DNA from: a virus
Direction: 5' to 3' (one strand)
IMG/VR virus record: IMGVR_UViG_3300047494_000120
Span: 1-25,961 of that record
DNA: 25,961 nt
Program-made: the position numbers and the translations under genes
The notes under the pieces: generated by a model
What the model saw: the letters and a program-made list of their open reading frames with translations, nothing else
Told to the model about the DNA's origin: nothing
Database searches by the model: none
In this document: positions 1-7,894 of the stretch, piece by piece
Layout of the letters: each line of letters opens with the position of its first letter
Position numbering within the stretch: the stretch's first letter is position 1

Positions 1-609
<609 letters not shown>

Positions 610-1175
610 TCAGGAGGCCTCCATGGTCTTACGGAAGCGGCGCCCGGCCTGGCACCAGAACTCGGCGTCCTGGGCCGTGAGCGCTTCCAGCTCGACGCGC
701 GTCCAGCCTCGGAAATGAAAGGCGACCTCGGCCAGAACTACGGGCCAGTCGCGCTGCCATTGTCCAAAAAATAGCTGATGACCTGGGCGCAGGACATGAC
801 ATCGGCACCGTCCATCTGGTCATGCAGACGGTCGAAGATCAGCGGCCGGATACGCACCGAGCGCGCGATCGCGACTGTTGCCGAGTTCTTCCCGGCGTTC
901 TGGATGGCGCGCATGTCCGCGCCCGTCAGCCGGTGGAAGGTGAACGTGTCGTAGATCTGCTCACGAACGTCGCCGGCGCCTTCCTTGATCTTGAGCGTCA
1001 CCGGACGCTTGATCGGCAGGACCACGCGGCCGTCGGGAAGCTCGGTCGCATGGGCCGGCAGCTTCTCGGCCTCGGCATCCGTTTCGGGCACGAGAACGAC
1101 ATCCGCGTCAACGGGCTTCGTGTCCGTCTCGTCCGTCTCGCCGGCGAGCGGGATAGTGATGACTTGGTCGTCCAT
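610..1175 (-). CDS. Tail assembly chaperone, -1 frameshift fusion product
   Basis: Reading 1175-765 in frame 0 and then stepping back one base (next codon 765-763) gives a 188-residue fusion: 137 zero-frame residues plus 51 new ones ending at TGA 610-612, immediately before the tape measure GTG. The extension (GQWQRDWPVVLAEVAFHFRG and on to RRFRKTMEAS) has no start of its own with a sensible position and resembles the GpE/T-type extensions made by frameshifting in P2 and lambda-like tail operons. In those systems the fused form links tail tube subunits to the tape measure. The zero-frame/fusion pair is inferred from sequence; no product data are available. Confidence 0.8.
738..1175 (-). CDS. 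Tail assembly chaperone, zero-frame product (Mu gp41-like)
   Basis: A 145-residue protein starting at ATG 1175 (MDDQVITIPL), four bases after the tail tube stop. It is the short form of a two-product gene. The central part (VVLPIKRPVTLKIKEG, then a segment containing RLTGADMRAI) resembles the Mu gp41-type tail chaperone family. Chaperones of this kind coat the tape measure protein during tail assembly and are not in the virion. Position between tube and tape measure genes supports the role. The last 8 codons follow a slippery heptamer, where part of the ribosomes should shift to make the longer form. Confidence 0.82.
   Translation of the reverse strand: MDDQVITIPLAGETDETDTKPVDADVVLVPETDAEAEKLPAHATELPDGRVVLPIKRPVTLKIKEGAGDVREQIYDTFTFHRLTGADMRAIQNAGKNSATVAIARSVRIRPLIFDRLHDQMDGADVMSCAQVISYFLDNGSATGP
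765..771 (-). other. Slippery heptamer T TTT TTG for -1 frameshifting
   Basis: In the message the zero-frame codons are TAT TTT TTG, so the heptamer T TTT TTG is in the canonical X XXY YYZ phase. A -1 slip joins exactly to the 51-codon open frame that ends at the next gene's start. Confidence 0.82.
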
Positions 1176-1179
1176 GCCG

Positions 1180-1533
1180 TCAGATCTCCGTATAGGTGCT
1201 GAAGGTCCAGGTGAGGGCCATCTTCCCGCCCTCCCCGCCGGTCGCCATCGGCGCCTCCTGCAGGAAGGCGTCCAGCGTGGTGACGGTTGTCCCGGTATCG
1301 AGCGACATCTGCAGCTCGCCTTCGCCGGCGGGCAGATAGGTGCTGAGCTTGTCGCCGGCGCGCAGCACGGTCGTCGCCTTGGCTTCGCCGCCCTGGAACT
1401 CGGCCGCGCGGTGGACCTTGTGGCCGACCGGAACGGGATTGTTCTTGTTGGCGGGCAGGCGCACGGACGCGCCCTTCTCGATGTCGAGCTGGGCGCCATT
1501 CCAGTAAATGTCGATAATACCAAGGGTCTGCAT
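1180..1533 (-). CDS. Tail tube protein (Mu gpM-like)
   Basis: A 117-residue protein (MQTLGIIDIYWNGAQLDIEK). Size, the short beta-rich N terminus, and the conserved-looking segment GEGELQMSLDTGTTVTTLDA match phage tail tube proteins of the Mu M type, which polymerise into the inner tube inside the contractile sheath. It sits 3 nt downstream of the sheath gene and 4 nt upstream of the chaperone gene, the standard order sheath-tube-chaperone-tape measure. Confidence 0.88.
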   Translation of the reverse strand: MQTLGIIDIYWNGAQLDIEKGASVRLPANKNNPVPVGHKVHRAAEFQGGEAKATTVLRAGDKLSTYLPAGEGELQMSLDTGTTVTTLDAFLQEAPMATGGEGGKMALTWTFSTYTEI

Positions 1534-1536
1534 GGA

Positions 1537-3039
1537 TCAGGCCTCGAACTGCAGGCTGTTGGCCAGGATGATGAGCGCGCCGATGACTTGCACGGCTAGC
1601 TGCGAGTCCAGGCGGTTGCGATCGCCTGCGTTGCGCGTGAAGACGCTTTGCGGCGCCGTCGTTGCTACATCCTCGATCCAGCCCTGCTGCTCGTAGAGCG
1701 TGCATCGTGCGCCCCAGCTCGCCTGGGCGCGTTTGGGCGTGATGACATTGGTGCCATAGGTGGCGGCGACGGAGCCATCATCCGAGAGCTTCGCCTGCGG
1801 ATAGGTCTGCTCCATATAGGTGTTCCAATCGTAGCGGATCGCCGTCATGGTCTTGGGCGTCATGATGTCGCGCCAAGCCGTCGTCGGCACGCCCTCCGGC
1901 GTCAACTGGCTGGTGGTGACAACACGCTCGAAGACCTCAGTCCCGTCCGGGTTCACCGTCGTGGTGCTGATGCCCACCTGCAGGAGCTGGTTGCGTTCCT
2001 CATCCGTGAACTGGTCGCCGTCCCGCGGCGGAAGCAGGCCCGTCAGCGTGAGGCCGCGCAGCTGCCGCGACGGATCGTTGGCCAGGTTGAACTCGGCGAC
2101 CGCGCCGGCGATCGCCGCGAACTTCCACGGCGGCGTCGGGCGCCCGGTCGACCCAAACGCCGAAAGCCACTGGCAGTTCATCGTCGGGCCGGTCGTGCAG
2201 AGCGCCGCATAGCCCTGGTTGAAGGCGATATAAAAATGCGCGTCCAACTTCACCATCGCATTGTAGCGGCGTGCGGCTTCGGTGAAGAGCGCGGTCAGGT
2301 TGGTCGAGTCCGTCCACGGAATGATGAAGCCGGTGTAGAGCTTGGCCGCGACCGCGGTGAAGACTGTGGCGAGGCTCGGGTTCCCCGATCCGCCCGTCAT
2401 GGCGACCGTCGTGCAGACCAGGCCATCAACGATCTGGTCGTCGCGGTAGTTTGCGCCGAGATAGATATCGTTGCCGCAGGCGCCGCCGTGGATCGCCGTG
2501 AAGGTGACCGTCGCGGCGGAGGCGCCCGTGCCCTGCACGGCCGTCACAGGCAGATCGGTCGCCTGCGCGACCGCCGCGACCAGACTGGCCGCCCAGGCGG
2601 ACGGCGTCGTGGCAGGATCGACCGGAAATGACACCGTCACGTCGGCGATCGTGTAGTAGGCGGTTGTAGCGACGAGAGGCTCGCCGGACAGCGTGACGGT
2701 GCCCGATGCCTTCGTGCTCGACGTGGCATCGGGCACCGCGAACACGTCGATCGGCGTGAACGGGTTCGCTTCGAGCGCTGCCTGCGCCATGACGGATGCC
2801 ATCGACCCTTCGCCAAAGAAGGCATCGCACTGCGCCGCCTGCTGCACATTGACGACGCGGCTCAGCTGCTTGCCGGCCAGACCCTGGCCGACGACAAGGA
2901 TACGTGACGGCCGGGCATTGAGCCCGCTGTTCGTGTACAGCGGCTTGATCTCGGTGTAGGAACCCGGGACCAGATAGCCGTTCGGAATCTCGTCGAAATC
3001 GATCACCGCCATCGGCGTGGTGGATGTCGTCGCGCTCAT
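1537..3039 (-). CDS. Contractile tail sheath protein (Mu gpL-like)
   Basis: A 500-residue protein, typical length for Mu-type sheaths (about 490-500). The N terminus (FDEIPNGYLVPGSYTEIKPL, then ARPSRILVVGQ) is the classic start of Mu-like sheath proteins; the C terminus contains VITPKRAQASWGARC and ends LIILANSLQFEA, where sheath subunits exchange strands with neighbours. A strong AGGAG lies 8 nt before ATG 3039, which overlaps the upstream stop as ATGA. The sheath contracts to drive the tube through the cell envelope. Confidence 0.95.
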   Translation of the reverse strand: MSATTSTTPMAVIDFDEIPNGYLVPGSYTEIKPLYTNSGLNARPSRILVVGQGLAGKQLSRVVNVQQAAQCDAFFGEGSMASVMAQAALEANPFTPIDVFAVPDATSSTKASGTVTLSGEPLVATTAYYTIADVTVSFPVDPATTPSAWAASLVAAVAQATDLPVTAVQGTGASAATVTFTAIHGGACGNDIYLGANYRDDQIVDGLVCTTVAMTGGSGNPSLATVFTAVAAKLYTGFIIPWTDSTNLTALFTEAARRYNAMVKLDAHFYIAFNQGYAALCTTGPTMNCQWLSAFGSTGRPTPPWKFAAIAGAVAEFNLANDPSRQLRGLTLTGLLPPRDGDQFTDEERNQLLQVGISTTTVNPDGTEVFERVVTTSQLTPEGVPTTAWRDIMTPKTMTAIRYDWNTYMEQTYPQAKLSDDGSVAATYGTNVITPKRAQASWGARCTLYEQQGWIEDVATTAPQSVFTRNAGDRNRLDSQLAVQVIGALIILANSLQFEA

Positions 3040-3281
3040 ACCTGGTGCTCCTCGGAGGTTTGGTCGCCGACCGCATCATCGACGGTGGCCGGCGGCGGAC
3101 CCTCGGGCGTTGCGCCCGGAACCGCCGGCTGTGCTTCGACGACCTCGACCTCCTTCTGATCGATCCGGCGCTGGACGAAGAGAGACTTCCGCACCAGCGC
3201 GCCCTCCGGCGGCAGCACGCGGCTGTTCGGAAACCGGATCTTCACGTCTCCGACGGGGCGGATATGAATGCGGTCTGCCAT
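3036..3281 (-). CDS. DUF2635 family small tail protein (Mu gp38-like)
   Basis: An 81-residue protein (MADRIHIRPVGDVKIRFPNS...LPPEGALV). The N-terminal half has the DUF2635 pattern seen in small proteins encoded just upstream of Mu-type sheath genes; the C-terminal half is Pro/Val/Glu-rich and looks disordered. Its ATG shares one base with the upstream stop (TGATG) and its stop overlaps the sheath ATG. The molecular role is not established; position implies tail assembly. Confidence 0.8.
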   Translation of the reverse strand: MADRIHIRPVGDVKIRFPNSRVLPPEGALVRKSLFVQRRIDQKEVEVVEAQPAVPGATPEGPPPATVDDAVGDQTSEEHQV

Positions 3282-3856
3282 CAATCTTTCCTGATCTGAT
3301 CGGTATCGGCCGAGATCGCCCCACCGAAATCCCATGTGTTCTGCAGCCGCAGAAATTCGTCGAGCGCTTCGAAAGACGGCGGATCGGTGAGCTCGACGCC
3401 ATCGACCTCGACCATGATCCCGGCCATGGCCTGGTCCATGCGGCCCCAATTTTCGGCATAAAGGTTGCCGATATCGGTCACCATGGCCGAGCCCTCCGGC
3501 GTCAGGAACCCGTGGACGACGGCCGCCGCCATCTGGCTCATCCCGAACAAGCCGGGCAGCGATGCGTCCCCCACCATGAGGTTGTCCGGGCGGGGGTTCT
3601 GCGCCACGACATAGATCCCGAATTTTACGGTGCCGCGATAACGCCGGGCCGCGCTCTTTGCCGACCAGCCGATCCAGCTCAGACCGATGAAAGGGGTACG
3701 CCGCAGCAGGTCTTCCCAGATCTGCGGCGTGATGCGGGCTGGCACGTTTCCGTGCTGGAACTTCGTGATCGGGAAGTACTGGCGCAGCCGCTCGGACAGC
3801 GCCGTCTGGATGCGCTGGAGCGGGCCCGAGACCAGGAGCTGCAGCTGCTCCGTCAT
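3281..3856 (-). CDS. Mu gp37-like tail protein (DUF1834)
   Basis: A 191-residue protein starting MTEQLQLLVSGPLQRIQTAL. It resembles the DUF1834/gp37 family of Mu-like phages: an N-terminal helix followed by an alpha/beta domain with RYRGTVKFGIYVVAQNP. It lies between gp36- and gp38-type genes as in Mu (gene K position), so a part in head-tail joining or tail completion is likely. It overlaps its neighbours on both sides by 1-4 nt. Confidence 0.8.
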   Translation of the reverse strand: MTEQLQLLVSGPLQRIQTALSERLRQYFPITKFQHGNVPARITPQIWEDLLRRTPFIGLSWIGWSAKSAARRYRGTVKFGIYVVAQNPRPDNLMVGDASLPGLFGMSQMAAAVVHGFLTPEGSAMVTDIGNLYAENWGRMDQAMAGIMVEVDGVELTDPPSFEALDEFLRLQNTWDFGGAISADTDQIRKD

Positions 3857-4305
3857 GGCCAGAACTCATCCGGCGACGGCCAGCCCGATCCGAGGGCGCC
3901 GGGTCCCAGCGGCCCGCGCCGATCGGAGGTGCGCGCGAAGGAGACCTGGCCCTCGGGCTGCGACCCGTCGAGCGTCACGCGCCCCTCGGTGATCGCGGTC
4001 AGCCAGGCGATCGCATCCTTGCGGCCCGCGCGCATCGCTTCGGAGGGCGTCGTGCTGGGGCCGTTGGCCAGGTCGTATCGCGCGAGCTTGCAGCAGGCAT
4101 CGACCACCGTCGGATCGGGCGAGGTGAGCGGCACCGCGTAGCGGCGGCGCAGATAGCTGTCGATCTCGGACGACGCATTCGTCAGCGACAGGAGCGCGCG
4201 CGTCTGGTTGATCTGGGTGAGGTCCTGACCCGTCGGCGCCGTGAGGCTGATGATCTCCGCCTCGCCGTATCGGTCGATCAGGTCCTGGACGGCCGCGTAG
4301 GGCAT
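3853..4305 (-). CDS. Mu gp36-like head-tail protein (DUF1320)
   Basis: A 150-residue protein (MPYAAVQDLIDRYGEAEIIS). The N-terminal helix with DLIxRYGE and the later segment EIDSYLRRRYAVPL followed by CCKLARYDLA are the hallmarks of DUF1320, Mu gp36 (J). Related proteins look like the helical head-completion/connector proteins of other tailed phages, so it is probably a neck component. Starts overlap the gp35-like stop by one base. Confidence 0.88.
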   Translation of the reverse strand: MPYAAVQDLIDRYGEAEIISLTAPTGQDLTQINQTRALLSLTNASSEIDSYLRRRYAVPLTSPDPTVVDACCKLARYDLANGPSTTPSEAMRAGRKDAIAWLTAITEGRVTLDGSQPEGQVSFARTSDRRGPLGPGALGSGWPSPDEFWP

Positions 4306-4613
4306 CAGAACTCGTAATCGCCCACGAAGGGCATGCCGACGCCGGCGCCCGCGGTATCGGCCGGCACGGGTTCACCGCCGAACGCCATCAGCTCCAGCTC
4401 GGGCTCCCCATTGATCGCGTCCAGCTGCTCCTGGGTGAAATAGTCGAGCGGATAGATGGCACGGAGCGGATGCACGATACCGGCGCGCCGGAACCCGGCC
4501 GTGCGGCTGACGATGCTGATGAAGCCTCCCGGCTTCGCCGCCGCCGCATCGCCCATGCTCTGGTCGAGCTCCGGCGCCGGCGTGACGGCAACTTCGGTCT
4601 TGCGCTGAGCCAC
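4305..4613 (-). CDS. Mu gp35-like protein (HI1506-related)
   Basis: A 102-residue protein with a GTG start at 4613 (GGAG 9 nt upstream). The core FRRAGIVHPLRAIYPLDYFT followed by EQLDAINGEPELELM is a Mu gp35/FluMu-type motif: a small domain recognising an aromatic-rich segment, then a Gly-rich acidic tail. It lies directly downstream of the major capsid gene, as in Mu. The function is unknown; it may be a head accessory protein. Confidence 0.78.
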   Translation of the reverse strand: MAQRKTEVAVTPAPELDQSMGDAAAAKPGGFISIVSRTAGFRRAGIVHPLRAIYPLDYFTQEQLDAINGEPELELMAFGGEPVPADTAGAGVGMPFVGDYEF

Positions 4614-4680
4614 TGTGTGTTACTCCGGTCGCGTCTGTTGGATCGGCGGAAGAGGGACGCCCAGCCCTTGGAAAGCCGGC

Positions 4681-5613
4681 CTAGGATAGCCAGGCCGACT
4701 TCTGATACTCGGCGGTGCCTTTCCAGGGGTTGCTGACCATTGTGTAGGTCACGCCGTCCGCATTCAGCATGCTGACGAACTCCGAATTGCAGATCATCCG
4801 GCCCTGACCTTCCAACGACGGCCCCGTCACCAGCAGGTTCGGCGTGATGCCATAGGGCACGCCATCGCGACGGCGCAGGCTGCCCATCGCTTCGCGGGCC
4901 GCCTGGTAACTGGTGGCCGTCAGCGGCACGGTGCTCATATAGGCCACCTGCCACAGGCCGTAGCCGGCGTTGCAGCGGCCGTCGACGCCCCACTCGAACC
5001 GCTTGTTGTAGAAGACGTTGTCGTCGTTCAGGGCGATCTTCGGCGTTACCACGAACGGACGCCGCGGCTGGTAGATCATCGGCTTCATCGGACGCGTCGT
5101 GTCGAACAGGAACCACGGCGCAACCGGATTGGAGCTTGGCGTCGCGATATTCGCGTAGGCGACGGGCGTGCCGGCCGCCGTGTAGGAGACGTGATCTGTG
5201 TCGAAGAAGTACTGGCCGTCATAGCATTTCGTCGAACTGCCCTGCAGCAGCGTCTTGTAGACGAGCAGGTCGGGCAGATCGGCGGCGTTCTTCGCGAGCT
5301 GCTCGATCGCGATGTTGAACATGCCGAACTGGTCGTCCTCGATATCCTCGCGCGCGATCCCGAGCGTCTCTTCGAACGTCTTGTTGGTGATCGAGTAGGC
5401 GCTCATGGCGAGTTCGTTGACGACGCGATCGCCGAGCCACTCCCGCAGGCCGGGAATTTCGTCGAGACGGGGATAGAAGTTCTCGCGGCCGACGGACGGG
5501 ATCTCCATCGCGATCGACTTCCACAGCGACGGCGCAGCCTGCAGCCACATGTTGAAGCGGGCGCTGACAGCCGTGCTCAGCGAAATCATATAAGGAGTGG
5601 TGATCTCCGGCAT
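4681..5613 (-). CDS. Major capsid protein (Mu gpT-like)
   Basis: A 310-residue protein, close to the 305 of Mu T. The N-terminal region has the expected ENFYPRLDEIPGLREWLGDR motif and ITNKTFEETLGIAREDIEDD, and the middle has YDGQYFFDTDH, all typical of Mu-type major head subunits (HK97-like fold). It forms the icosahedral shell. The gene follows the protease/scaffold and decoration genes and lies 67 nt upstream of gp35. Confidence 0.95.
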   Translation of the reverse strand: MPEITTPYMISLSTAVSARFNMWLQAAPSLWKSIAMEIPSVGRENFYPRLDEIPGLREWLGDRVVNELAMSAYSITNKTFEETLGIAREDIEDDQFGMFNIAIEQLAKNAADLPDLLVYKTLLQGSSTKCYDGQYFFDTDHVSYTAAGTPVAYANIATPSSNPVAPWFLFDTTRPMKPMIYQPRRPFVVTPKIALNDDNVFYNKRFEWGVDGRCNAGYGLWQVAYMSTVPLTATSYQAAREAMGSLRRRDGVPYGITPNLLVTGPSLEGQGRMICNSEFVSMLNADGVTYTMVSNPWKGTAEYQKSAWLS

Positions 5614-5622
5614 GGTGCTCTC

Positions 5623-6057
5623 TCAGATCGAAACGTAGGGGTTGCCGAGCTCGTCGAACCCGTCGAGGGTGCCGACCTGCAGGCGCGCGCCGGAGCTGCT
5701 GCTCAGCGACACGGTCTGATCGTCGATCGCGTAGACCGCTGCCCCCTCGTTCGCGCCCGTGGGCGCCGTGTCGAACGGCAACTGGTAGACGCCGCGGTAG
5801 ATCTCGACCGGCGCCGATCCGCTCCAGGGCGACGGCACCTGGCTGGACGTGTTGTCCTGCTGATGCGACGCGATGCCGACGATCTTGACGATGGCCGGGT
5901 TCGCGCCGGTCGCGCCGGCGGGGACGATCGTCTCGTCCCCGCAGATGGCGACGATGCTGCCGCGCCAGATCTTGAAGCCCGCCTGGACGCTATAGGCGTA
6001 TGTCTGCCGCGGCGCGCTCGTGCGGAACTGCAGCAGCCGATCTGCGGTGAGGGCCAT
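5623..6057 (-). CDS. Probable head decoration / structural cement protein
   Basis: A 144-residue protein (MALTADRLLQFRTSAPRQTY). It is beta-rich with many small residues (GSIVAICGDETIVPAG, VEIYRGVYQLPFDT, EGAAVYAIDDQTVSLS), a composition and size seen in capsid decoration proteins encoded between protease and capsid in many Mu-like phages. No catalytic motif is visible. Its ATG overlaps the protease stop by one base and it ends 9 nt before the capsid gene. The family call is by position and composition rather than by a diagnostic motif. Confidence 0.6.
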   Translation of the reverse strand: MALTADRLLQFRTSAPRQTYAYSVQAGFKIWRGSIVAICGDETIVPAGATGANPAIVKIVGIASHQQDNTSSQVPSPWSGSAPVEIYRGVYQLPFDTAPTGANEGAAVYAIDDQTVSLSSSSGARLQVGTLDGFDELGNPYVSI

Positions 6058-6593
6058 CAGTGCGCTCCCGTCGTTGCGCGATGCGCCACCAGCTGCTCCT
6101 TGGTGATCCCAAGACTCCGGGCGGCGAGCGTGTCGGCGTCATCCTGGGGATTGGCGCGGCCGACCTGGCGCTGCGCCGGCAGGCCACCCGAATGCAGCGA
6201 CGGCATTCCGTCCATCACGCCCTGCACGAAGACGGGATCCTTGACGTAACGGTCGATCCACTCGTCGCGCTTCTGCTGCGGGATCGCCTTGCCGGCCGCG
6301 AGGGCCGCATCGATCGCTTTCTCGGCCGCGCCGCGCGCGAGCTGCGTCTTAAGCTCGCTCACCTGCGACTGCAGCACCACGACCTGCGCATCGGTCGTGC
6401 CGCGCGTCTGCAGCCCGGTGACGATGGCGTCGGGCACAGCATCGGCCGCGAGGCCGGCCGCGACGGCGATCCGCGAAATCTGGGTCGAATGCGTCTGGAC
6501 CGTGGCGCGGGTGTTGCGTGCGGCCGCGAGGATCGCGGCCTCGTCGGCGTCGGCCGGAAGCCCCAAGGCCTCCCGGAGTGCGGTGAGGTTCAT
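6057..6593 (-). CDS. Nested head scaffold protein (in-frame internal start, Mu gpZ-like)
   Basis: An in-frame ATG at 6593 has AGGA seven bases upstream and would give a 178-residue protein (MNLTALREALGLPADADEAA) made only of the helical C-terminal part of the protease gene, with a coiled-coil-like stretch VVLQSQVSELKTQLARGAAE. Mu makes its scaffold Z from an internal start of gene I, so the same arrangement is inferred here. The separate product is not demonstrated. Confidence 0.6.
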   Translation of the reverse strand: MNLTALREALGLPADADEAAILAAARNTRATVQTHSTQISRIAVAAGLAADAVPDAIVTGLQTRGTTDAQVVVLQSQVSELKTQLARGAAEKAIDAALAAGKAIPQQKRDEWIDRYVKDPVFVQGVMDGMPSLHSGGLPAQRQVGRANPQDDADTLAARSLGITKEQLVAHRATTGAH

Positions 6594-7040
6594 CTGGGGT
6601 TCCTGGCTGTGGAGATGCTGGAGCGGCAGGTTCGGGGCGTTGGTCAGGCTGGCCCGCACGATTTCCGAGACCTCGCCGGAGGTCTCGCGGACGGCGATCG
6701 CCGGCGAAATGCCGCGATAGGCGCGATCCGCCATCAGCTTCTTGCCGGAGGGCGTCCAGTCGACGCGGCCCCAGACGCCGTCCTGGCGGTTCTGCAGCTC
6801 GACGATCCAGCCGCGGGCGGGCGCTTCGCCGCCGTGGGTCATCGCATGATCGGTGCTATGGTTCTCGTCGAGCACGAGCTTGCCGCGCGCGGCCTGCGCG
6901 GCGACGATCGCATCGGGATTACGAACGCTGTAGGGACCGCGACCGTCGGCACCACGGAACGTCCCGGCCGGCAGGAGATGCACCCACTCGGGTGCGCCGC
7001 CGGTCTCGGGCAGGATGTTGTGGAGGTGGACGATCTGCAT
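6057..7040 (-). CDS. Head maturation protease with C-terminal scaffold region (Mu gpI/Z-like)
   Basis: I place the start at ATG 7040 (MQIVHLHNILPETGGAPEWV), giving 327 residues; ATG 7076 is the alternative. A start further upstream at TTG 7115 is unlikely because it overlaps a terminator. The N-terminal half matches Mu-type phage proteases: EWVHLLPAGTFRGADGRGPY, then VLDENHSTDHAM (probable catalytic His region) and YRGISPAI (probable catalytic Ser). The C-terminal half (from about residue 150) is helical and Ala/Gln-rich, as expected of a scaffold. The protease cleaves scaffold and capsid proteins during prohead maturation. Confidence 0.87.
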   Translation of the reverse strand: MQIVHLHNILPETGGAPEWVHLLPAGTFRGADGRGPYSVRNPDAIVAAQAARGKLVLDENHSTDHAMTHGGEAPARGWIVELQNRQDGVWGRVDWTPSGKKLMADRAYRGISPAIAVRETSGEVSEIVRASLTNAPNLPLQHLHSQEPQMNLTALREALGLPADADEAAILAAARNTRATVQTHSTQISRIAVAAGLAADAVPDAIVTGLQTRGTTDAQVVVLQSQVSELKTQLARGAAEKAIDAALAAGKAIPQQKRDEWIDRYVKDPVFVQGVMDGMPSLHSGGLPAQRQVGRANPQDDADTLAARSLGITKEQLVAHRATTGAH

Positions 7041-7113
7041 GGGCGGAGACTGCCCGCGCGACCATCCGGCAATCATCCCAATGAGCGTGGGAGGCCTCGG
7101 AGGAGGTAGCCCC

Positions 7114-7136
7114 AAAAACCGCGCGCCAGAGGCGCG
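7114..7136 (-). terminator. Rho-independent-type terminator between G and protease genes
   Basis: In the message direction the stem CGCGCC, loop TCT and stem GGCGCG (7136-7122) are followed by CGG and a run of five T (7118-7114). Stem and tail match an intrinsic terminator of the minus-strand operon, although the U-run is short. Confidence 0.55.
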
Positions 7137-7227
7137 ATCGGGCCGCAGGCTATGACGGTGCCTCCGGAGACGGCAACCCCGTTATTAGCGTTCTTAAACC
7201 GCTCTTAATTTGAAGTTGGCAGGCTGA
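7137..7227 (-). promoter_or_regulatory. Intergenic gap at the Mu PI position; candidate late control region
   Basis: Ninety-one bases between the end of G and the terminator. In Mu the C-activated promoter PI lies in the same place. Two 9-bp direct repeats, CGTTCTTAA (7189-7197) and CGCTCTTAA (7200-7208), are offset by 11 bp, about one helical turn, as in tandem activator half-sites. Just downstream is an AT-rich TAATAA (7187-7182). I cannot define convincing -35/-10 boxes; the terminator downstream of it would require some read-through or antitermination if transcription starts here. Confidence 0.4.
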
Positions 7228-7755
7228 TCAGGTCGGCCAGGGCTGCCCGGTGATCACCCGCTGCAGAAAGTGATCCGTCGTCGCCAGAACGGTGACCCGA
7301 TCCGCGTCGGAAAACCCGAGGTAGGGACGCGCCGGAATCGTCACCTTCTTCGCGAAGACGACGCCGTCCGCGAGGCGGAAGACGAGCGCGCGGGCTTTCA
7401 CGGGCACGATCGTCGCACCGAACTGATGGACGGCCGCGTAGACCTTCGAGCTGCCGATCGCGACCTGGTGGTTGTTCGGCTGAGAGGTGATGCTGTCCTG
7501 CAGGCCGCCGTTCATACCGAGGCCGATCAGGATGCTCGGGCCCTCCTTGATCCTGGCATAGTCCGGCCGGAGCGCTTTCCACGGATGGTCGTCGGGATCG
7601 CGTCCCGCCCTGAACCGATCGCGCGTGTTACTGACCAGGGCGTGGCCGATCGACGCCATCAGCGGCGTGAAGTCGGAGCTGAGCTTGCGCAGCTGGGCGA
7701 GCGCCGTGTCGATCTGGCCGCTGTCGATTTCGACGGTGAATTCTACGCCGGCCAT
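7228..7755 (-). CDS. Virion morphogenesis protein (Mu gpG-like)
   Basis: A 175-residue protein from ATG 7755 (MAGVEFTVEIDSGQ); CAGG lies 7 nt before it, which favours it over the ATG at 7761. The N-terminal sequence, the central DRFRAGRDPDDHPWKALRPD and the motif VYAAVHQFGATIVPVKARAL are typical of the phage virion morphogenesis/tail completion family (Mu G, P2 S type). These act at the head-tail joining end of the tail. It is separated from F by 139 nt in which I see no convincing gene. Confidence 0.88.
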   Translation of the reverse strand: MAGVEFTVEIDSGQIDTALAQLRKLSSDFTPLMASIGHALVSNTRDRFRAGRDPDDHPWKALRPDYARIKEGPSILIGLGMNGGLQDSITSQPNNHQVAIGSSKVYAAVHQFGATIVPVKARALVFRLADGVVFAKKVTIPARPYLGFSDADRVTVLATTDHFLQRVITGQPWPT

Positions 7756-7894
7756 GCACATGCCTGGATATGACGCCGGCGGCGCGCTATATGTCTTGGC
7801 GGCGCGCCGGAGACCACGGTGACATTCTCCCTGCCGAAGGACGGCCCCATGTGGCCGGCCCGAATGGGGTTCTGCGGGAGGCCCCGCCGGCGCG

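Noticed and set aside
7041-7115. Extended N terminus for the head protease (TTG 7115)
   Set aside because: The extra residues are Pro-rich, the start codon is TTG and it lies on the T-run of a terminator hairpin; family-like sequence begins near ATG 7040.
7762-7894. A 35-codon open frame between G and F
   Set aside because: Arg-rich, overlaps the G start, no ribosome site; treated as non-coding.
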